Below are positions 51,522-61,444 of a stretch of 64,000 nucleotides of DNA, piece by piece; the first letter of the stretch is position 1; each line of letters starts with the position of its first letter. The notes beneath the pieces are model-generated. The model searched no databases. It was given only the letters and a program-made list of their open reading frames with translations, and was not told the DNA's origin. Origin of the DNA: Candidatus Anaerobiospirillum pullistercoris (GTDB taxonomy: Bacteria > Pseudomonadota > Gammaproteobacteria > Enterobacterales > Succinivibrionaceae); assembly GCA_019114785.1 (NCBI GenBank), contig DXEV01000130.1:1-64000 (forward strand), read 5' to 3'. The translations under genes were made by a program, and so were the position numbers.

Positions 51522-52943
51522 ATGACAGAACCAACAATTAACTCTTCGGCATTAAATGCCAACATCAACATGAAGCTCATATGGCTCATGTGTTTGGTTG
51601 CCGCTTGCGGTGGCTTACTTTTCGGTTACGACTGGGTGGTGATTGGCGGTGCCAAGCCTTTCTATGAGGCGTATTTCGGCATTACTGATCCATTCCTTTC
51701 TGGTTGGGCTATGAGCTCGGCCTTAGTCGGTTGCGTGGCTGGTGCTATGGTCTCAGGATACCTTTCTGACAGTATCGGTCGTAAACCAACTCTGATCATT
51801 TCCGCTATTTTCTTCACCGTATCCGCATGGGGTACTGCTTGGTTCGATACATTTTCGCCATTTGTTTGGTTCCGTATTTTAGGCGGTGTGGGTATTGGTA
51901 TCGCCTCCGGTATTTCCCCAGTGTTCATCGCAGAAGTTAGCCCAAGCGATCGTCGTGGCAAAATGGTGGCCATCAATCAGCTCACGATCGTGATCGGTAT
52001 TCTGGCAGCTCAGATTGTCAACCTCTTAATTGCTGAGCCTGTGAATGGCACTCCAAGCCTCGAAGAGTTAGCTCAAACATGGAACGGCCAACACGGCTGG
52101 CGCTATATGTTCTGGGCTGAGCTGGTTCCTGCTATTGCCTTCTTTGTCTTAATGTTCATCGTGCCAGAGTCGCCACGTTACTTAGCTAAGAGCGGTAAGC
52201 GTGATGCTGCTTGTAAGGTCTTAGTGCGCATTGGTGGTGAAGCCTATGCTGACGCAACCTTAGCCGAGATCGACGTATCGCTGCGTGGCGCTGAAGAGAA
52301 CAAGGCCTCCCTCAAGGAAACCTTACAGCCAAAGTATCGCACCGTGCTCATCATTGGTGTGGTCTTAGCTGCCTTCCAACAGTGGTCTGGCACCAACGTG
52401 ATCTTCAACTACGCCCAAGAGATCTTTGCCTCTGCTGGCTTTAATATTGACTCAACCTTGAAGTCCATCGTGGCCACTGGCTCGATCAACTTCTTAGCTA
52501 CCATCGTTGCTCTGCCTCTGGTAGATAAGATTGGTCGCCGTCGTCTGATGATCATCGGTTCTGCCGGTTTAGCTATCATCTACCTCTGCATGACCGTCGC
52601 TTACGCTACTGGCGTGTTAGGTCTGCCAGTGTTAATGCTGGTCTTAGCCGCTATCGCTATTTACGCTATTACCTTAGCTCCTGTGACTTGGGTGCTGCTC
52701 TCTGAGGTGTTCCCAAATCGTATCCGTGGCATGGCAGTGTCGATTGCTACCTTCTCGCTGTGGGTTGCTTGCTTCCTGCTCACCTACACCTTCCCAATCC
52801 TCAACGCCAACTTAGGTGCTTCTGGTTCCTTTGGTCTGTACTGCATCATTTGCGCTTTAGGCTGCTTATTCGTGATTAAGAACGTCCCAGAAACCAAGGG
52901 CATCAGCCTTGAGACCTTAGAGAAGAAGCTGGTCAAAGAATAG
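51522..52943 (+). CDS. MFS sugar porter family transporter
   Basis: GGLLFGYDWVVIGGAKPF, DSIGRKP, RILGGVGIGIASGISPVFIAEVSPSDRRG, PESPRYL, PETKG. Confidence 0.95.
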   Translation: MTEPTINSSALNANINMKLIWLMCLVAACGGLLFGYDWVVIGGAKPFYEAYFGITDPFLSGWAMSSALVGCVAGAMVSGYLSDSIGRKPTLIISAIFFTVSAWGTAWFDTFSPFVWFRILGGVGIGIASGISPVFIAEVSPSDRRGKMVAINQLTIVIGILAAQIVNLLIAEPVNGTPSLEELAQTWNGQHGWRYMFWAELVPAIAFFVLMFIVPESPRYLAKSGKRDAACKVLVRIGGEAYADATLAEIDVSLRGAEENKASLKETLQPKYRTVLIIGVVLAAFQQWSGTNVIFNYAQEIFASAGFNIDSTLKSIVATGSINFLATIVALPLVDKIGRRRLMIIGSAGLAIIYLCMTVAYATGVLGLPVLMLVLAAIAIYAITLAPVTWVLLSEVFPNRIRGMAVSIATFSLWVACFLLTYTFPILNANLGASGSFGLYCIICALGCLFVIKNVPETKGISLETLEKKLVKE

Positions 52944-53018
52944 TCCACCTTCAAAAACAAACACCTCATACCAAGGGCAATTGAGCCCTAAGCAAAGGGC
53001 TTCTTTAGCTCACTAAAC

Positions 53019-53061
53019 TCAAAGCTCAGAGACTGTGTTTATCCATAGTCACTGAGCTTTT
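53019..53061 (+). terminator. Terminator downstream of MFS porter
   Basis: AAGCTCAG...CTGAGCTTTTTT. Confidence 0.6.
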
Positions 53062-53661
53062 TTCTTTTGAGGGAGTGGGGAGTGAACATGCACATACTGT
53101 CACACACCAGCTGAGTTAGCTGCTCGCATTAAGGGCATAAGTTCAGAGCGTTGGGTGAGTAAGCTTTGGGGCCTTATAATAGCAAGGTGGTGGCAGGTGG
53201 TATTTCAGGCCTGCTTTGCAGTCACTTTTTGCAGTCACCTTCTGCAGTGACAGGGTTATAGCTATTTGGGCTTGCAGGCGCAAATAAGAGGAATTTTTTG
53301 CGCGGCATAGTCTTTGCACAAGGCAAGGAGCTAAGTGCCGTAGTCCGCTTATTTGAGCCCAGAGAAAAGATAGAGCGCATGTCTAGCGCTGCTTGGCGAC
53401 GCCATGCAACGCCGCGTCTATCAAGGCTTCTCTGTGAGAGATTGTGAACTGTTTTCAAACTAGCTGACTGTAGGCGCTGCGGTATGCAATGTGGCTTTTT
53501 TGCTGTTGTTGCTGACAGAATTGCTGTATTTTTGTAGCTCGCTTGTTGTTTGGAGATCTGCTAATTGAGCGGTGGATCGTTTTGTGCTCGAGTTACAAGG
53601 ATAGTGTTTTTTGTTTTTTCTATTGCTCATGACCGTGGCCGTTGGATAGGAGAGAAAGTCT

Positions 53662-54201
53662 ATGTCAGAGTCTGATGACTTAAGTACTGCTGGCTCTAAG
53701 TCGCGTCGCAAGCTCATTATGCTGATTGTGGTGGTTGTGCTATTTATCCTCGGCGTCGGCGGTTATGTTACCTATGCCTACTTATTCCATAAGTGGCCTT
53801 TTGCTGATGCGCTTACGGTTTCGGCTTCCTCCATTGCTGGTAACGCTGCTACGAAACAGGCAGCTACACAAACCGATTTAACTGAGCAATATATCCGTTT
53901 TGATACGGCGTTTACCTTTAATCTTCCAGGTAAGACTGCCCGTGGTCATATGGTTCAGGTTGAAGTGGTTCTGGTAACTCAAGGTGCACAAAATGCGGCC
54001 TTAGCTCAGCAACACTTACCTTTAATTAGCGCTACGATCTCTGAGATCTGTTCGCAACAAGACTATGAAAGCTTAGCTAGCCCATCTGGCAGACAACGTT
54101 TTAAGAGCCTGCTTTTAGATGGTATTAGAACCAAGCTCACTGGTATGACCAATGAGCCAATTATTGATCAGGTACTCTTCACTAACTTTGTGATGCAGTA
54201 G
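53662..54201 (+). CDS. fliL: Flagellar basal body-associated protein FliL
   Basis: N-terminal TM, YIRFDTAFTFNLPG..., C-terminal IIDQVLFTNFVMQ; directly upstream of fliM. Confidence 0.85.
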   Translation: MSESDDLSTAGSKSRRKLIMLIVVVVLFILGVGGYVTYAYLFHKWPFADALTVSASSIAGNAATKQAATQTDLTEQYIRFDTAFTFNLPGKTARGHMVQVEVVLVTQGAQNAALAQQHLPLISATISEICSQQDYESLASPSGRQRFKSLLLDGIRTKLTGMTNEPIIDQVLFTNFVMQ

Positions 54202-54455
54202 TGAGATAATGGTTAGCTTGTGTGGTGCTGGCTTGAGAGCCAGTGCTTAGCTTGCTGTGGTTGGGCCACGGATTTCTACGTCCTAGGGCTCAGTTCTCGG
54301 AGCCATTAGCGTTTGCTGCCTCAAGTTGACGGCTAGTGGTGTTCTTTTGTGTTAGTGGCTTTGTGCCCCACTATTAATTGAGACGGCGCGGGTGCTTAAT
54401 TTTGGCTCGGCTTAGCAGCTTGAGCTGAATTTAAGTATGGCGGCCGAGATTTTAT

Positions 54456-55508
54456 ATGACTGAGTTTCTGACGCAGGATGAAATCGATGCGCTGCTGCAC
54501 GGTGGTGATGACAACGATACCAATCCTAGCTATACCGAAGACGAACATGGCATAAAACCGTTTGACTTTGGCTCGCAAGAGCGCATTGTTCGTGGTCGTA
54601 TGCCTACCCTCGAGCTGGTGGATGAGCGTTTTGCTCGCCACATGCGCATCAGCTTATTTAACATGATGCGTCACAGCGCTGAGGTGACTTGGATTGGCGT
54701 CAAGATGATGAAGTTTGGCGAATACGTGCAAACGCTGTATGTGCCAACTTCCCTCAACATGGTGCGTTTCCGTCCTTTAAAAGGTACCGCTTTAGTGACC
54801 TTAGAGGCGCGCTTAGTCTTTATCTTGGTGGAAAACTTCTTCGGTGGTGAAGGTCGTTTCCGTGCCAAGATTGAGGGCCGTGAATTTACTCCAACCGAGC
54901 GCCGTATTATTCAAAAGCTCCTGAAGATGGTCTTTGAAGACTACAAGGAAGCTTGGGCTCCGGTCATGGATGTGGAGTTTGAGTACTTAGATAGCGAAGT
55001 TAACCCAGCTATGGCTAACATCGTTAGCCCTTCGGAAATGCTGGTGGTTAACCAATTCCACATCGATCTGGATGGTGGTGGCGGTGATATGCACATCGCT
55101 TTCCCTTATTCCATGATCGAGCCTATTCGTGAATTGCTCGATGCCGGTGTGCAGTCGGATAAGGGCGATACCGATGTGCGCTGGAATAAAGCCCTCCGTG
55201 AGGAGGTTATGGACGTGCAGGTTGATATGCGCGTCAAGATGCTTGATCTGGTGCTGTCTTTGGGTCAAGTGATGGACTTAAAGGCCGGTGATGTGCTCAA
55301 TGTAGAAATGCCAGATGATCTCTTGGTCTACATTGAGGATCTGCCAAGCTATCACGCTAAGCTCGGTCGTACTAAGGACAAGCTAGCCATTAAGATTTCT
55401 GACGTCCTCAAGCGTCCACCTTCAATGAAGAGCGATATCTCCTTCCTCAAGGGCTCTGGTATCAACCTTGAAGATGACGATGAGTTTGAGGATTTCGACG
55501 ACGATTAA
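54456..55508 (+). CDS. fliM: Flagellar motor switch protein FliM
   Basis: LTQDEIDALLHG, PTLELVDERFARHMRISLFNMMR, FFGGEGRF. Confidence 0.97.
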   Translation: MTEFLTQDEIDALLHGGDDNDTNPSYTEDEHGIKPFDFGSQERIVRGRMPTLELVDERFARHMRISLFNMMRHSAEVTWIGVKMMKFGEYVQTLYVPTSLNMVRFRPLKGTALVTLEARLVFILVENFFGGEGRFRAKIEGREFTPTERRIIQKLLKMVFEDYKEAWAPVMDVEFEYLDSEVNPAMANIVSPSEMLVVNQFHIDLDGGGGDMHIAFPYSMIEPIRELLDAGVQSDKGDTDVRWNKALREEVMDVQVDMRVKMLDLVLSLGQVMDLKAGDVLNVEMPDDLLVYIEDLPSYHAKLGRTKDKLAIKISDVLKRPPSMKSDISFLKGSGINLEDDDEFEDFDDD

Positions 55509-55560
55509 TGTCGTCAGATGACGATTAACGTCGCTTGCCGACGATTAGCGTCGTCTGTTT
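55497..55560 (+). repeat. Three palindromic repeats with exact 20-bp period at the fliM stop codon
   Basis: ACGATTAATGTCGTCAGATG / ACGATTAACGTCGCTTGCCG / ACGATTAGCGTCGTCTGTTT starting at 55501, 55521, 55541. Confidence 0.95.
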
Positions 55561-55704
55561 GGTGTCGGCACGGTGTTTAAAGCCAAGCCGCATCTGTTTT
55601 TTTCAGTTTCTTCCAGTTTCATTTTTGTTACGTCTCAGAGCTGCTTATAAGCGAGAGCTTTCGCTCATCAGCAAGAGCACTGAGAGCCTAGGGAGCCGCC
55701 ATTT

Positions 55705-56097
55705 ATGTCGGATATTGAAAACACTGATTGGAGCAATGGCCTGCCAACTTCCGAAGGGATGGGCGACTTGAATACTGCTGAGTTGGAGCACTTTGATGAT
55801 CCAACTAAGAGCAAGGCTCCGCTCTCACGTGAAGAGCGTAAGAAGTTAGATGCGATCTTAGATATCCCAGTGACCATTACCATGGAAGTGGGTCATGCCA
55901 AGATCTCGATCCGCAATCTCTTACAGTTAAACCAAGGTTCGGTGATCGAGCTGGAGCGTTTAGCTGGTGAGCCTTTGGATGTGCTGGTTAACGGTACTTT
56001 GATTGCTCACGGTGAAGTGGTGGTGGTTAACGATAAGTTTGGTATCCGCCTCACTGACGTGATCAGCCAAGTTGAGCGTATTAAGAAGCTGCAGTAA
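55705..56097 (+). CDS. fliN: Flagellar motor switch protein FliN
   Basis: LDIPVTITMEVGHAKISIRNLLQLNQGSVIELERLAGEPLDVLVNGTLIAHGEVVVVNDKFGIRLTDV. Confidence 0.97.
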   Translation: MSDIENTDWSNGLPTSEGMGDLNTAELEHFDDPTKSKAPLSREERKKLDAILDIPVTITMEVGHAKISIRNLLQLNQGSVIELERLAGEPLDVLVNGTLIAHGEVVVVNDKFGIRLTDVISQVERIKKLQ

Positions 56098-56279
56098 AGT
56101 TTGAAGCCGTGCTGCATCTGCACTTGAGGTGGATTAGCCACAATCGAGGGTAGAGGTGGTGCGGCGTAATTTTTTTGGCCAGCTAGTTTGTGTCGCGTGC
56201 GCGTTTTCCTCGAACTGATGGCCGGTGCTGCCTCTCAAGCTGCTTTAGCTTTGAGCTCTGTTCTTTGGGGTTTCTTTTT

Positions 56280-58013
56280 ATGCACGCACCCACCGCGCCA
56301 GAGATGCGCACCTATCACTTTGCACCATTTCTATTCTTGCACCGCCATGTAGCTGGTAGCGCTCTCGCGCTATTACTGGCGCTCTGCTCACATTCTGTTT
56401 GGGCGGCAGCTGACGCTGACGCGTCTGCCAGCGCAAGCGCAACAGCAAGTGCACCTGCAACTGCAGGTATTGCCGTTAAAGCCCCAACCCCAGCTCCTGC
56501 CAATACTAATCAAATAGACCCTAATGCTGCGCCTACAGCACCAGCTGCATCCGCAGCTGCGGAGACGGCCCCAGCGGCCCCTGCTTTAACGTCAGGGCAA
56601 AAGCTGGGAACGGGTACCATTAAGAGCAGTAGCTCTAACCACCAAGGCGAGCTTGCCAGCGGTGGCTTGAACTCGGCCGATGGCATCATTAAGTGGTTGT
56701 TGTCCACAATTGCGGTTCTCGGAGTTATTTTTGCTTTTGCCTATTTCCTGAAGCGCTCGCGCTTTGTGCAGCGTGGTGCTGGCCCTATAGTGTTAGAAAA
56801 TCAGATCGCACTAGGCCCTAAAGAGCGTGTGGTACAGGTAAAGGTAGGCGAGCGTCATCTTTTATTGGGCGTCACATCCAATAGTGTCAACTTGATATGT
56901 GACCTCACGGCTTTAGATGCTAAGAATGCAGCAGGCGCTGCCTCAGTAGACGCAGCCTCGGCTGCCGCCGCGAGCGTAGCTCCAGCTGCTAGCGCAGCTG
57001 CATCCGCAGCAGCAGGCAATGCGCCGCTGATGGCTGGTATGAATCCAGCTGCACCTATGCCAGTACAGCGTAAGGGGCTTTCGCCAGCTATGGGCGCGGA
57101 CTATGCTGTATATCATCAGCCTAGCCCATATCCTTATGCTTCTTACCCATATCCGCCCCAAGCGCCCCAAGCGCCATATGCGGCGCATGCTCCACATGAT
57201 GCGCAAGCACCACAAGCTGCGCAGCAAGGTGCCCCGCTGGCAGGGGGTGTAGGGCCTAATGGGGTGCAATTCCCTGCACAAGCTCCTGTGATGCCAATGC
57301 CGTCGCCTATGTCGTCGCCAGTGCTAGCGTCGTTAGCTGGCTCAGCCCCGATCATGCAGGGCATGACAGCGGTGGAAGAGGAGGATGAGGAGCCACAATT
57401 TAGTCGTGCAGGTTTACCGCCGCTCTTCCCTGAAGATGAGCCTAATTATGCTAAGATCAGCCCGCCACAGCCACAGCCTCCGTTAATGTCAGCTGGGCAG
57501 GTGCCAGCTGGGCCGGTTGCGGCAGCGCCTGTTGCGGCAGCGCCTGCTATGGCAACACCAGCTGCGGTAGCGCCAGCAGCAGCGTTAGCTTCTGATGGTG
57601 AGGACACGAGCCTTGCGCTACAGCAAAATGCTGTGAGTGCTAAGAGCTCTAAACGCAGTGGTGCTGTGCGTCGTAATCGTAACTCACGTAAGAGCACACG
57701 ACGTTTAAGCACCGGTACGGTGTTAGGCGCTAATATTACGGCTCCACCTGATGATAGTGTGCTCCGTGCCCGTGCAGCTCGCGCACAAAGAGATCGTCAT
57801 TTGGCGGAAATAGCTCAAGAGCTTGAGCGGGAGCAGGATCCAGATTCATTTGCGGCTATGCTGGCTCATTCTTACAAACAAAATGGCGCTATCAGCGAAG
57901 ATAGTGTAGGCAATAGGGCAGAGCATAGTGCTCCTGTAACTTCTGGTGCTCAGGTGAGCGAAGTAGAACAAGGCAGCTTAGCTGCACCACCTACAACAGT
58001 GCAGGGCAAATAA
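56280..58013 (+). CDS. fliO: FliO-like flagellar biosynthesis protein with long Ala/Pro-rich tail
   Basis: TM followed by LKRSRFVQRGAGPIVLENQIALGPKERVVQVKVGERHLLLGVTSNSVNLI; between fliN and fliP. Confidence 0.85.
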   Translation: MHAPTAPEMRTYHFAPFLFLHRHVAGSALALLLALCSHSVWAAADADASASASATASAPATAGIAVKAPTPAPANTNQIDPNAAPTAPAASAAAETAPAAPALTSGQKLGTGTIKSSSSNHQGELASGGLNSADGIIKWLLSTIAVLGVIFAFAYFLKRSRFVQRGAGPIVLENQIALGPKERVVQVKVGERHLLLGVTSNSVNLICDLTALDAKNAAGAASVDAASAAAASVAPAASAAASAAAGNAPLMAGMNPAAPMPVQRKGLSPAMGADYAVYHQPSPYPYASYPYPPQAPQAPYAAHAPHDAQAPQAAQQGAPLAGGVGPNGVQFPAQAPVMPMPSPMSSPVLASLAGSAPIMQGMTAVEEEDEEPQFSRAGLPPLFPEDEPNYAKISPPQPQPPLMSAGQVPAGPVAAAPVAAAPAMATPAAVAPAAALASDGEDTSLALQQNAVSAKSSKRSGAVRRNRNSRKSTRRLSTGTVLGANITAPPDDSVLRARAARAQRDRHLAEIAQELEREQDPDSFAAMLAHSYKQNGAISEDSVGNRAEHSAPVTSGAQVSEVEQGSLAAPPTTVQGK

Positions 58014-58121
58014 GCATTGCAGCATTGCATTATAGTGGGCTCATTATGAGCTGAGGCCCGAGTCTCCTTTTGAGGCGAGTCCTTTTTCCTTTAGTTGGCT
58101 ATGCCAGCCCTTGGAGGGGCA

Positions 58122-58928
58122 ATGGAAACAGATCGTTTGCAACAACTTCACAAGCTGAAGCGCGTTTTTGTGTTGGCGCTGCTGTTTAGTGTGATCAGCG
58201 GAGCTCTGCTCTATTTCACCTCCACGGCAGCTGCCGCAGATCTTGATATGACCGCCTTTACGGTGCGGACTAACCCAGATGGCACGCAAGATTATTCTTT
58301 GACCTTGCAAGTGCTCATGCTGATGACCTTTTTGAGCTTCTTGCCTTCGGTCATTATCATGATGACGTCTTTCGTCCGCATTGTGGTGGTGCTCGCCATT
58401 TTGCGTCAGGCCTTAGGTTTACAAACCTCGCCTTCTAACCAGATCCTGATCGGTTTGGCGGTTTTCATGACGCTCTACATCATGACCCCAACTTTAAATC
58501 AGATCTACAACGAAGCCATTGTGCCTTACTTAAACGAAGAGGTGCAGGCGCGTGAAGCGATTGAGATTGGTCAGCGCCCATTACACCAATTTATGGCTGC
58601 ACAGACGCGCATGAGCGATATCAACGCTTTTCTGGAGTATGCTGACGTTCATGTGGATCGCGTGGAGGATGTTCCTTTCCATGTGCTGATCCCTGCATTC
58701 ATCGTTTCTGAGCTCAAGACTGCTTTCCAGATCGGCTTCATGCTGTTCTTACCATTCTTGATCATTGACCTTGTTGTGGCCTCCATTCTGATGGCCATGG
58801 GTATGATGATGTTGTCCCCAATGATTGTGTCCTTGCCGTTTAAGCTCATGCTGTTTGTGCTGGTAGATGGATGGACGCTGATCATGGGAACCTTGCTGTC
58901 CTCCTTTGGTATAGGCGTGCCCGCGTAG
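58122..58928 (+). CDS. fliP: Flagellar export apparatus protein FliP
   Basis: LQVLMLMTFLSFLPSVIIMMTSFVRIVVVLAILRQALGLQTSPSNQILIGLA; GGAGG ahead of ATG 58122. Confidence 0.97.
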   Translation: METDRLQQLHKLKRVFVLALLFSVISGALLYFTSTAAAADLDMTAFTVRTNPDGTQDYSLTLQVLMLMTFLSFLPSVIIMMTSFVRIVVVLAILRQALGLQTSPSNQILIGLAVFMTLYIMTPTLNQIYNEAIVPYLNEEVQAREAIEIGQRPLHQFMAAQTRMSDINAFLEYADVHVDRVEDVPFHVLIPAFIVSELKTAFQIGFMLFLPFLIIDLVVASILMAMGMMMLSPMIVSLPFKLMLFVLVDGWTLIMGTLLSSFGIGVPA

Positions 58929-58961
58929 GGTAACGCAGGCTTAAGAGGAAAGGAGTAGCAG

Positions 58962-59231
58962 ATGCAACCAGAAGTATTTGTCGATATTGTGCGCTCAGCT
59001 CTAGGCTTAGTGGCTGTGCTGGTTTCCGCTTCTATTTTGCCTTCGTTGGTGGTAGGTCTTACGGTGTCTGTTTTCCAAGCCGCAACCTCGATCAATGAGC
59101 AGACTTTGTCGTTCTTACCACGTTTGTTGGTGACCATTTTAGGCATCATGTGGGGAGCCCACTGGGGATTGACCAAACTCACAGAGTTTTTCTTAGAGTT
59201 GGTGCATCAGATCCCGACGGTATTAGGCTAG
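58962..59231 (+). CDS. fliQ: Flagellar export apparatus protein FliQ
   Basis: 89 aa, two TM; LVVGLTVSVFQAATSINEQTLSFLPRLL. Confidence 0.95.
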   Translation: MQPEVFVDIVRSALGLVAVLVSASILPSLVVGLTVSVFQAATSINEQTLSFLPRLLVTILGIMWGAHWGLTKLTEFFLELVHQIPTVLG

Positions 59232-59394
59232 GGCAGAGCATAAGAAAGCCTTGGTTTTGTCAGCTGCGTCGCTAGCAGCGACGCCTGCTGGGTCGCCAGC
59301 TGCGACACCAGCTAGCAGTGGCTACTGGCCAGCTGGCCAGTAAGAAATGCTCTCAGGGATATAGAAAGGCAGTAGGGGGAAAGCAGGAGAGGCT

Positions 59395-60195
59395 ATGGGG
59401 ATCAATTTCTTAGAGCCGCTAATGCTTGAGGCATTGGATTCGGTGATGTGGCCATTTTGTCGGATCGCCGGTTTCTTTATGGCGGCAATGGCTTTTTCGG
59501 GAGCCACAGTGCCTGCTCGTGTCCGTGCTTTGCTGTCTCTGGCTCTGACCTTTTGCTTTTTGCCTAGTATTCCAGCCATTAATAGCGAGATCCAAGCCTT
59601 TTCCACGTTAGGCATCATTACCACTTTAAGTCAGGTGATCATTGGTGCAGGCTTGGGCTTTATGACACAGTACATTGCGCAGTGCTTTGTGCTGGCAGGT
59701 CAGGCAGTGGCTATGCAGACCGGTTTAGGCTTCGCATCGTTAGTCGATCCTGTATCTGGTACTAATGCGCCAGTAGTCGGTCAATTCTTTACTGTGCTCA
59801 CTACCTTGGTGTTTTTTGCAGTAGATGGGCATTTGGTCTTTATTCGTCTGCTTTTGCTCAGCTTTGAGACTTTGCCTATTGCACCAGGTGCTTTTACCCC
59901 TCCACACCTTTCGGCCATTATTTACTTTGGCGCGACCATGTTCCAGTGCGCACTGTCCATGTCAATTTCTGCTATCTGCGCTTTGCTGGTGGTTAACTTT
60001 ACTTTCGGTGTGATGACCCGTGCTGCTCCACAGTTAAACGTGTTCTCTATGGGTTTTGCCATTTCCATGACAGTGGGTTTATTCGTGCTGATGATCAGTC
60101 TTAACTCTTACATGGCAAACTTCACCATTGCAATCAATTCTTTGATGAGCAGTACCTGTACGCTGATCGGTACGTCCTGTGAGGGCATTTTCTAG
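59395..60195 (+). CDS. fliR: Flagellar export apparatus protein FliR
   Basis: Multi-TM; RIAGFFMAAMAFSGATVPARVRALLSLALTF, NVFSMGFAISMTVGL. Confidence 0.95.
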   Translation: MGINFLEPLMLEALDSVMWPFCRIAGFFMAAMAFSGATVPARVRALLSLALTFCFLPSIPAINSEIQAFSTLGIITTLSQVIIGAGLGFMTQYIAQCFVLAGQAVAMQTGLGFASLVDPVSGTNAPVVGQFFTVLTTLVFFAVDGHLVFIRLLLLSFETLPIAPGAFTPPHLSAIIYFGATMFQCALSMSISAICALLVVNFTFGVMTRAAPQLNVFSMGFAISMTVGLFVLMISLNSYMANFTIAINSLMSSTCTLIGTSCEGIF

Positions 60196-60320
60196 GGCCA
60201 CGGCCACAGTGGCAGTGCAGATGCCAGCTGCACCGCAGCTGCCAGCTGTCAGCCGGACTGGCAGGTTGCCAGATGGGCTGACAGGCTGCTTAGCAGCCTG
60301 CTGTCCAGCAGCCAGAAACG

Positions 60321-60350
60321 AAAAAAGGGAGCATATGCTCCCCTTTTTGT
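60321..60350 (+). terminator. Rho-independent terminator after fliR
   Basis: AAAAAAGGGAGCATATGCTCCCCTTTTT. Confidence 0.85.
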
Positions 60351-60407
60351 CTGGGCTAGTATCTGTGCAGTGCAGTTTGGCCCTCGGGCCAAAACTGTGA
60401 TCAGCTC

Positions 60408-60770
60408 TTAGTCGATGGAGCTGTCGTCACTGCCACCATTGCCACCGCCACTAAAATCGGTTGCGCCACCCATCTCATCATCAGCGCCCACAGAGCACAG
60501 ACGGTGCAGACGACGAGGCTGGATCACCTGTAAGTACTTCTTAAAGATCTTGGCATTTGGATCGGTGATCACGTCATCAGAGTGTAATTGCTCTAAGAAA
60601 ACGCGCTCAGTCTCATCAATTGGCTGACGGGTTCCTAAGTGCAACTCCATCATGGCGGTGCCGCACTTCTCTAAGATGTCGCTTTCGCGGATTGAAAACT
60701 CTCCCGAGCGACGGACGCCTCGGGCAAAGTGTTGGAAGTCATTGAATGGCTTTTCAGATTCAAAACTCAT
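60408..60770 (-). CDS. maoP: MaoP/YifE (DUF413) family protein
   Basis: HFARGVRRSGEFSIRESDILEKCGTAMMELHLGTRQPIDETERVFLEQL resembles E. coli YifE/MaoP ([23 protein letters not shown]...LGKREP) from memory. Confidence 0.75.
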   Translation of the reverse strand: MSFESEKPFNDFQHFARGVRRSGEFSIRESDILEKCGTAMMELHLGTRQPIDETERVFLEQLHSDDVITDPNAKIFKKYLQVIQPRRLHRLCSVGADDEMGGATDFSGGGNGGSDDSSID

Positions 60771-61444
60771 CAAAACGCCTCTTGGTTTTGTTGCTGCGGC
60801 TTGTTGCTCAGGGCAATTGCTAGGCAATAGCGCAATAGCTTGCTCTACAAGAAAATAGCCCTATATTCTAGCATGATGGAGCAGGTGGTGAAAGCAATTT
60901 GCGTTAGTTATGCGCTTTTAGGAGTTGTTAGGCTTGACCAGTAGCTTGCTGCCACACTTTTTCATGCACCTCAAGCACCTCAAGTCTGTGTTATCCGGAT
61001 CTTAACCCCCTTAGCTTGTTTACGATGCCCATACATCGTAGATTGGGTGAGATGGGGCTTGCCATGTTGCTATTTGCAAGCGTTCACGGCCAAATGTTTG
61101 CTGCGCAAAAGGCCATATATAAGCCAAATTTAGGCAATAGTGCTGACAAAAGTTTGAGGCTAAGCTTAGGCTTTGCTAAAATCCTTAGAACGCCTTAAGG
61201 CCGGAAGCGGCCTAGAGCGGGTTTGCAACGGTCAACTGCCTAATTGTGCTTGGTAAGAAATCCAGTACAAGGGCTCTAATGAGGTTGCCGCTGCGATCGT
61301 CTGGCCCTTGATCTAATTCACAGGGGAGGTAGCAAGCTCAGCTGGACGTGGACGCTGTTTAAACAGTTGATCTGCGGTGGTTGAGGGACGATTGCTAACT
61401 GGAGCTCACTTAGGCGCGAGACATTGTTTTTCGAGGAGACCGCG

